A stretch of DNA of 64,000 nt from positions 62,001-126,000 of the forward strand of contig NZ_JAANAT010000006.1 of the NCBI RefSeq assembly GCF_011089895.1, written 5' to 3'. The DNA comes from Mucilaginibacter inviolabilis (GTDB lineage: Bacteria > Bacteroidota > Bacteroidia > Sphingobacteriales > Sphingobacteriaceae). The notes beneath the pieces were generated by a model, which saw nothing but the letters and a program-made list of their open reading frames with translations, did no database searches and was not told the DNA's origin. Positions within the stretch are counted from its first letter, which is position 1; every line of letters begins with the position of its first letter. This document shows positions 59,796 to 64,000 of the stretch, in pieces. Position numbers and translations under genes: made by a program.

Positions 59796-59933
59796 CAGAT
59801 GTGCGGATGTGCAAATTTTAGATGATATCTATATAAAACACATCGTAAACCAAAACAAAGAAGCCGGGCAATAAGTCCGGCTTCTTTGTTTTTTATCATC
59901 TGCACATTTGCACATCCGCATATCTGCACATCT
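59796..59933. repeat. Word repeat around a bidirectional terminator
   Basis: 59796-59814 has ACAGATGTGCGGATGTGCAA; 59896-59933 has the complement (TGCACATTTGCACATCCGCA, TCTGCACATCT). Between them lies the hairpin 59853-59894 (AAACAAAGAAGCCGG/CCGGCTTCTTTGTTT), terminator of both convergent genes. Confidence 0.8.
59853..59894. terminator. Bidirectional terminator
   Basis: AAACAAAGAAGCCGG pairs with CCGGCTTCTTTGTTT around a 10-base loop. It serves carbonic anhydrase 2 and pruA. Confidence 0.9.
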
Positions 59934-59935
59934 AA

Positions 59936-61573
59936 CTACACTTCTTTTTCCAAAAACGGATATCTGTAATCCTTTGGCGGGTCAAAAGTTTCCTTAATGG
60001 TGCGTGGAGATACCCAGCGCAGCAGGTTGATCATGGAACCAGCTTTATCGTTAGTACCAGAACCTCTGGCACCACCGAACGGTTGCTGACCAACAACGGC
60101 ACCTGTAGGTTTATCATTGATGTAAAAGTTACCCGCAGCATTGCGTAAATGATAGGTAGCCTTTTCAATGGCATACCTGTCCTGCGATATAATAGAGCCC
60201 GTAAGCGCGTAGATAGATGTTTTATCTACAATGTTAAGCACTTCATCAAATTTAGCGTCCTCGTACACGTAAATGGTCAATACGGGACCAAATAGCTCCT
60301 CGCACATGGTTACATAGTACGGATCATCTACTTTTAATACAGTAGGCTCTATAAACCAACCTGCGGTTTTGTCATAATTACCGCCGGCAACTACTTCAAC
60401 ACCTTTATCAGCTTTAGCCGCATCAATATATTTAGCCAGTTTATCAAACGATACTTCGGTGATTACGGCGTTGATGAAGTTTTCAAAATCCTCAACCGGA
60501 CCCATTTTAAACGAAGTGATATCGCGCTGCATATTAGCTTTTACCGCCGGCCATAGCGAAGCTGGGATATAAGCACGTGAAGCGGCAGAACATTTTTGTC
60601 CCTGGTATTCAAACGCACCACGAACCAGGGCAGTACTTACTACATCGGCATTGGCGCTTGGATGGGCTAGTACAAAATCTTTACCACCGGTTTCACCTAC
60701 AATGCGTGGGTAGGTTTTATATTTATGAATATTGGTACCGATAGTCTGCCAGATGTTCTGGAACACTTTGGTTGATCCTGTAAAGTGGATACCGGCAAAA
60801 TCAGGATGGTTAAATATAACTTCACCTGCAACCGGGCCATCAACATAAATCAGGTTAATAACGCCGGCAGGTACGCCTGCTTCTTTAAACACCTTCATGA
60901 TCACGTTGGCAGCATATATCTGAGTGTAGGCCGGTTTCCATACTACTACGTTCCCCATCATGGCCGCAGATGCAGGCAGGTTACCTGCGATAGCCGTAAA
61001 GTTAAATGGCGTTAAGGCAAACACAAAACCTTCCAGCGGACGTTGCTCCACACGGTTCCAAACACCTTTACCTGATACCGGTGGCTGTTGCTCGTAGATC
61101 TCGGTCATATATTCTACGTTAAAGCGCAGAAAGTCGATCAGCTCACAGGCCGAATCAATTTCAGCCTGGTAGGCATTTTTAGACTGACCCAACATCGTTG
61201 CCGCATTAATTTCGGCACGGTACGGACCGGCTATTAATTCAGCAGCTTTTAAAAATATAGCGGCACGTTGCTCCCAGGCTAAATTTTCCCAGTTGGCTTT
61301 GGCAGCCAGGGCTGCATCAATAGCAGCGGTAACGTGTTTGGCATCACCTTCAGAAAAAGTAGCCAGTAAATGTTTATGATCATGCGGCGGACGGATCTCG
61401 AGCTTAGTGCCCGTACGTACTTCTTTGTCGCCGATGTACATAGGTATATCCAGTTGTTGAGCGCGGGCTTCCTCTAAGGCGGCTTTAAGCGCTACACGTT
61501 CCAAACTGCGCGGGCCATAGTTTAAAACAGGCTCGTTTTGCGGCGGCGGAACATTAAAAAATCCTTTAAGCAT
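59936..61573 (-). CDS. pruA: Delta-1-pyrroline-5-carboxylate dehydrogenase
   Basis: 545 residues, aldehyde dehydrogenase fold. Catalytic Glu in VGETGGKDFVLAHP and Cys in YQGQKCSAASR; PFNFTAIAGNLP and TFDPPKDYRYPFLEKEV at the end are typical of the single-domain P5CDH type. It oxidises glutamate semialdehyde to glutamate with NAD in proline breakdown. No proline dehydrogenase neighbour is in view. Confidence 0.95.
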   Translation of the reverse strand: MLKGFFNVPPPQNEPVLNYGPRSLERVALKAALEEARAQQLDIPMYIGDKEVRTGTKLEIRPPHDHKHLLATFSEGDAKHVTAAIDAALAAKANWENLAWEQRAAIFLKAAELIAGPYRAEINAATMLGQSKNAYQAEIDSACELIDFLRFNVEYMTEIYEQQPPVSGKGVWNRVEQRPLEGFVFALTPFNFTAIAGNLPASAAMMGNVVVWKPAYTQIYAANVIMKVFKEAGVPAGVINLIYVDGPVAGEVIFNHPDFAGIHFTGSTKVFQNIWQTIGTNIHKYKTYPRIVGETGGKDFVLAHPSANADVVSTALVRGAFEYQGQKCSAASRAYIPASLWPAVKANMQRDITSFKMGPVEDFENFINAVITEVSFDKLAKYIDAAKADKGVEVVAGGNYDKTAGWFIEPTVLKVDDPYYVTMCEELFGPVLTIYVYEDAKFDEVLNIVDKTSIYALTGSIISQDRYAIEKATYHLRNAAGNFYINDKPTGAVVGQQPFGGARGSGTNDKAGSMINLLRWVSPRTIKETFDPPKDYRYPFLEKEV

Positions 61574-61595
61574 AGATGGGTTATTTATGTTGCCG

Positions 61596-61603
61596 CAAAG
61601 ATA
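61596..61603 (-). promoter_or_regulatory. -7 promoter box of pruA
   Basis: Minus strand TATCTTTG fits TAnnTTTG, 23 bases before the ATG at 61573. Confidence 0.55.
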
Positions 61604-61737
61604 CGGATTTTGAGGTGAAGGGGGAATGTCAAAAATATCAGGAAACGGATGAATGCCTACAGCATTATAGTTGGCTTAACATTTAAAAAAAGAATATATT
61701 TAAAGCGGAGTTATATGATTTATCCCAGACCATCACA

Positions 61738-62646
61738 ATGAATAAAATACAATCTGCCAAAGCCTGGGGTTATGCCGCCTCAAACCTGTTAGGCATGATC
61801 TTGATTGGATTAAATAAGCTGTTATTAGTTGGCAGCGGGTTGCTTGTTTTTTCGGAATTTGTGATCATACCTATTCTTATGGGTATTATCAATGCCTATT
61901 TTTTACGTAATCTTTATACATTAAAGACCCGCAAACTTATCGGGATCTCTTGTATAAATGGGATGATCGCTATTGTTTTAAGCTATATCTTTTTGAAAGA
62001 AGGAACCATCTGTCTTATTATAGTATCACCACTGCTGTTTTGCTTTATTTTCCTGGGGATATTAATGGGCCGGGGCATGTTTCATAGGGATAACGATACG
62101 CTTAACGTGAGCATTATTTCCTTACTCCTGCTCATATTTGTAGCCGATTCGGTTTCCATGCATCATTATGAAAATATGGTGAGTGATAAGATAGTAATCA
62201 ATGCCCCTGTAACCGAAGTGTGGAAACATGTGGTGGCCTATAAACGGATAAAAGCCCCTGAAAAATTTTGGCTTTTTAAAATTGGGATGCCAAGCCCCGT
62301 TGAATCTACCGCCGACGGTTACTACTTAGGCGCCAAACGCAAATGTATCTTTAGCAATGGTTATGTGTTTGACGAAAAGATAGTAACCTATGATAAGGAT
62401 AAAAATCTCACTTTCGATATTACCCATCAACCCCGTGATCCGGAAATAATGGGTCATATCGATATTTTGCGAGGACAGTTTTTATTGAAAGATAATGGCA
62501 ACAACACCACTACCCTGGTGGGTAACAGTTGGTACAAGCTATATGTGTTTCCGGCCTGGTATTATGATATCTGGGCGCAAAGCATTACCCGGAATGTACA
62601 TATGCGTGTTATGGAGCACATCAAACAACTCAGCGAGGAAAAGTAA
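61738..62646 (+). CDS. Membrane protein with C-terminal SRPBCC-like domain
   Basis: 302 residues. About four to five membrane helices in residues 1-135, then a cytosolic or periplasmic SRPBCC (START-like) domain: KIVINAPVTEVWKHVVAYKRI, FSNGYVFDEKIVTYDKDKNLTFDI, TTTLVGNSWYKL. Such lids bind hydrophobic ligands. It overlaps in context with the small gene at 62648, which starts 1 base after its stop, so they are one operon with the acetyltransferase. Confidence 0.7.
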   Translation: MNKIQSAKAWGYAASNLLGMILIGLNKLLLVGSGLLVFSEFVIIPILMGIINAYFLRNLYTLKTRKLIGISCINGMIAIVLSYIFLKEGTICLIIVSPLLFCFIFLGILMGRGMFHRDNDTLNVSIISLLLLIFVADSVSMHHYENMVSDKIVINAPVTEVWKHVVAYKRIKAPEKFWLFKIGMPSPVESTADGYYLGAKRKCIFSNGYVFDEKIVTYDKDKNLTFDITHQPRDPEIMGHIDILRGQFLLKDNGNNTTTLVGNSWYKLYVFPAWYYDIWAQSITRNVHMRVMEHIKQLSEEK

Positions 62647-62647
62647 T

Positions 62648-63088
62648 ATGTTTACCTTTATTATAAAATACTTTGGTTTCTTAAAGTTCATTCCAGGGCT
62701 GGCTATTGTATTTGATTGCCTGCTTAAAGTATTAACTTTTATAACAAAACCAACATTGCTTGATTGGATGGATGAAATTGAGACCGAAGTTTTAAACTGG
62801 GATGGTACATTTGTCAGTATGCATAAATACGGAGGGTTACAACTTAACTACTCCGGGAAAGAAATAGGTCACATACATGGGAACGGATTGTTAGATATGC
62901 TACTGAGCCGCGATCAAAAAAAGAGTCTTTTACAACATAACCGCATTATGGATCATCATTCTTTTAAAAATACCGGTTGGATCAGTTTCTACATTTGCAC
63001 AAAAGACGATGCCCAATATGCACTGGAGCTATTAAAACTATCTTACAAAAAAATGAGTAGTGGCAATCATCTGCTAATTACACCATGA
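62648..63088 (+). CDS. Luciferase-domain-like (DUF5519) protein
   Basis: 146 residues from the ATG at 62648 (MFTFIIKYFGFLKF); the longer frame from 62495 runs through the upstream gene and is rejected. An N-terminal hydrophobic segment (about 1-30) is followed by a domain with FVSMHKYGGLQLNYSGKEIGHIHGNGLLDMLLS and HRIMDHHSFKNTGWISFYI. This pattern matches the family labelled luciferase domain in Bacteroidota; no luminescence is implied. Its stop overlaps the next start by four bases. Confidence 0.6.
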   Translation: MFTFIIKYFGFLKFIPGLAIVFDCLLKVLTFITKPTLLDWMDEIETEVLNWDGTFVSMHKYGGLQLNYSGKEIGHIHGNGLLDMLLSRDQKKSLLQHNRIMDHHSFKNTGWISFYICTKDDAQYALELLKLSYKKMSSGNHLLITP

Positions 63089-63513
63089 CACAAACATCCA
63101 TGATCCATATAGAACAAATACGCCCCGAACTCACCTGGCGCCTGCGCCGGCAGGTGCTTTATCCCGAACAAAAACTGCACGAAATGGAAATGGAAGAGGA
63201 TAATCATGGCCTGCATTTTGCCGCTTTTCAAGATAATAACGTGGTGGGTGTTATATCTCTGTTTACTAAAGGCGATGATTACCAGTTCCGTAAATTCGCG
63301 GTCGACGGGGCTGTACAGGGTAAAGGTATCGGTACCCAAATGCTGGCATATATTACAGATTTTGCCCGCACCAACGGTGCTAAAAGATTATGGTGCAATG
63401 CACGGGTAACCGCCATCAGCTTTTACATCAACGCCGGGTTTCAGCACACCGGACAGTTGTTTGCCCGGCAAGGCTTTGAATACGAAATACTGGAAAAATA
63501 TCTTACTCCTTAA
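63085..63513 (+). CDS. GNAT-family N-acetyltransferase
   Basis: 142 residues. Acetyl-CoA loop FAVDGAVQGKGIGTQML at about 70-86 and C-terminal CNARVTAISFYINAGFQHTG. The start overlaps the upstream stop (ATGA). The N-terminal IRPELTWRLRRQVLYPEQ resembles small YjdJ/ElaA-like members. Acceptor unknown. Its stop overlaps the convergent gene's end by 11 bases. Confidence 0.9.
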   Translation: MTQTSMIHIEQIRPELTWRLRRQVLYPEQKLHEMEMEEDNHGLHFAAFQDNNVVGVISLFTKGDDYQFRKFAVDGAVQGKGIGTQMLAYITDFARTNGAKRLWCNARVTAISFYINAGFQHTGQLFARQGFEYEILEKYLTP

Positions 63514-64000
63514 TCAGCGCTGCAATCAATGTGGTAGCATAATCATTTTGCTGTTTCTGGTTAGATAGCTTGGCCAGGTCAAGCGCCTCGTCAATATCAC
63601 CTTGTGCCTCGTAAACTACAGCCAGGTTATAAGCGGCCCTGCTGGCTTGTTTAAGGTCGGATCCGTCAATAATGGGGTTAAGTATCTTAAAGGCCAAATC
63701 AAACCGTCCTGCCAGGATATAGCGTACAGACAGGGCCATCTGATCGCCCTGGTTATAAAGCGGCCGGTAGTTGGTAATGGTATAAGGCAAATAATCTTTT
63801 AATGCATCAAGCGCTGCATTTCGGGCCGCACCGTCAATAGAATAGCCAAACCTGCCGTCCTGTGGCTCCGTGGCTATACCCTTGAGCTTTTTAAAGAAAA
63901 TACCATTACTTTCATGTAAAGTAAAAGTCACTGTAGCCTTGGTGCTGTAATAAGCTATCTGGGCATTGCCGTCATACTGTACATTATCCAGTATCAGGCC
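63503..64000 (-). CDS. DUF6340-like protein, 3' part (5' end beyond window)
   Basis: The minus frame stays open from the stop at 63503 to the window edge; a GTG at 63931 is only internal. The 165 visible residues include DNVQYDGNAQIAYYSTKATVTF, NYRPLYNQGDQMALSVRYILAGRFDLAF and a TPR-like ending AAYNLAVVYEAQGDIDEALDLAK. The TPR-like helix pair suggests a scaffold; DUF6340 lipoproteins have such a layout. Signal peptide and start are outside the window. Confidence 0.65.
   Translation of the reverse strand, partial: GLILDNVQYDGNAQIAYYSTKATVTFTLHESNGIFFKKLKGIATEPQDGRFGYSIDGAARNAALDALKDYLPYTITNYRPLYNQGDQMALSVRYILAGRFDLAFKILNPIIDGSDLKQASRAAYNLAVVYEAQGDIDEALDLAKLSNQKQQNDYATTLIAALIKE

Noticed and set aside
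1..64000. CRISPR arrays, tRNA and rRNA genes
   Set aside because: None seen. The iterated spacer words lack regular repeat-spacer periodicity, and no cloverleaf with a T-loop GTTCRA pattern was found by eye.

Overview
The window looks like a chromosomal segment of a Bacteroidota bacterium of the family Sphingobacteriaceae (Mucilaginibacter or Pedobacter type). This rests on Bacteroidota-type promoters (TTG, about 19 bases, TAnnTTTG), the mreBCD-mrdA-rodA and str gene orders, double-glycine peptide leaders of the Bacteroidota kind, a signal peptidase II and lipoprotein set, and gene families such as DUF2490 and CWC. The genus is inference. I found no tRNA, rRNA, CRISPR array, transposase or phage gene.

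Layout. 1-1200: 5' end of thymidine kinase and a proline-rich unknown protein. 1.27-6.9 kb: a secretion locus read leftward, made of seven small precursors that share a 25-residue double-glycine leader, then an HlyD-type adaptor and a C39-peptidase ABC exporter. A decayed second copy of the hlyD 5' end sits inside the array, and five precursors carry a conserved 5' leader element at fixed distance from the ATG. 7.3-13.1 kb: rod-shape operon mreB-mreC-mreD-mrdA-rodA. 13.3-22 kb: purH, a FabG-type reductase, several unknown envelope proteins, an acyltransferase and divIC. 22-33 kb: RNA helicase, lspA, enolase, a DUF2490 protein, an ABC-2 exporter and a dicarboxylate symporter. 33-40.7 kb: papain-like lipoprotein protease, sucD, an AraC regulator followed by a cupin, a monooxygenase-fold protein and an aldo/keto reductase, then msrB. 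41.2-44.8 kb: class I ribonucleotide reductase nrdB-nrdA. 45-49.6 kb: acyltransferase, two duplicated mini-lipoproteins, and a divergent pair made of a probable transmembrane regulator and a LamG-like secreted protein. 49.9-53.5 kb: rpsL-rpsG-fusA-rpsJ. 55.3-59.8 kb: SulP transporter with two beta-carbonic anhydrases. 59.9-64 kb: P5C dehydrogenase and small unknown genes, the last cut by the window edge.

The genes are mostly housekeeping; the novelty lies in the peptide array and in the spacers. Four kinds of non-coding structure recur: (1) ten copies of an element bounded by GTCAT and ATGAC; (2) spacers built from a short word private to that spacer, iterated and then repeated in inverted and even permuted order, including inside the nrd and ribosomal operons; (3) two homologous 3' elements of about 250 bp directly after the stop codons of lspA and the dicarboxylate symporter; (4) perfect palindromes, including a multi-hairpin cruciform at 36.93-37.03 kb. 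The best candidate for an undescribed system is the double-glycine peptide array with its conserved leader element, evidently grown by duplication. Function of the peptides (bacteriocin or signal) cannot be decided from sequence; no immunity gene is recognisable.
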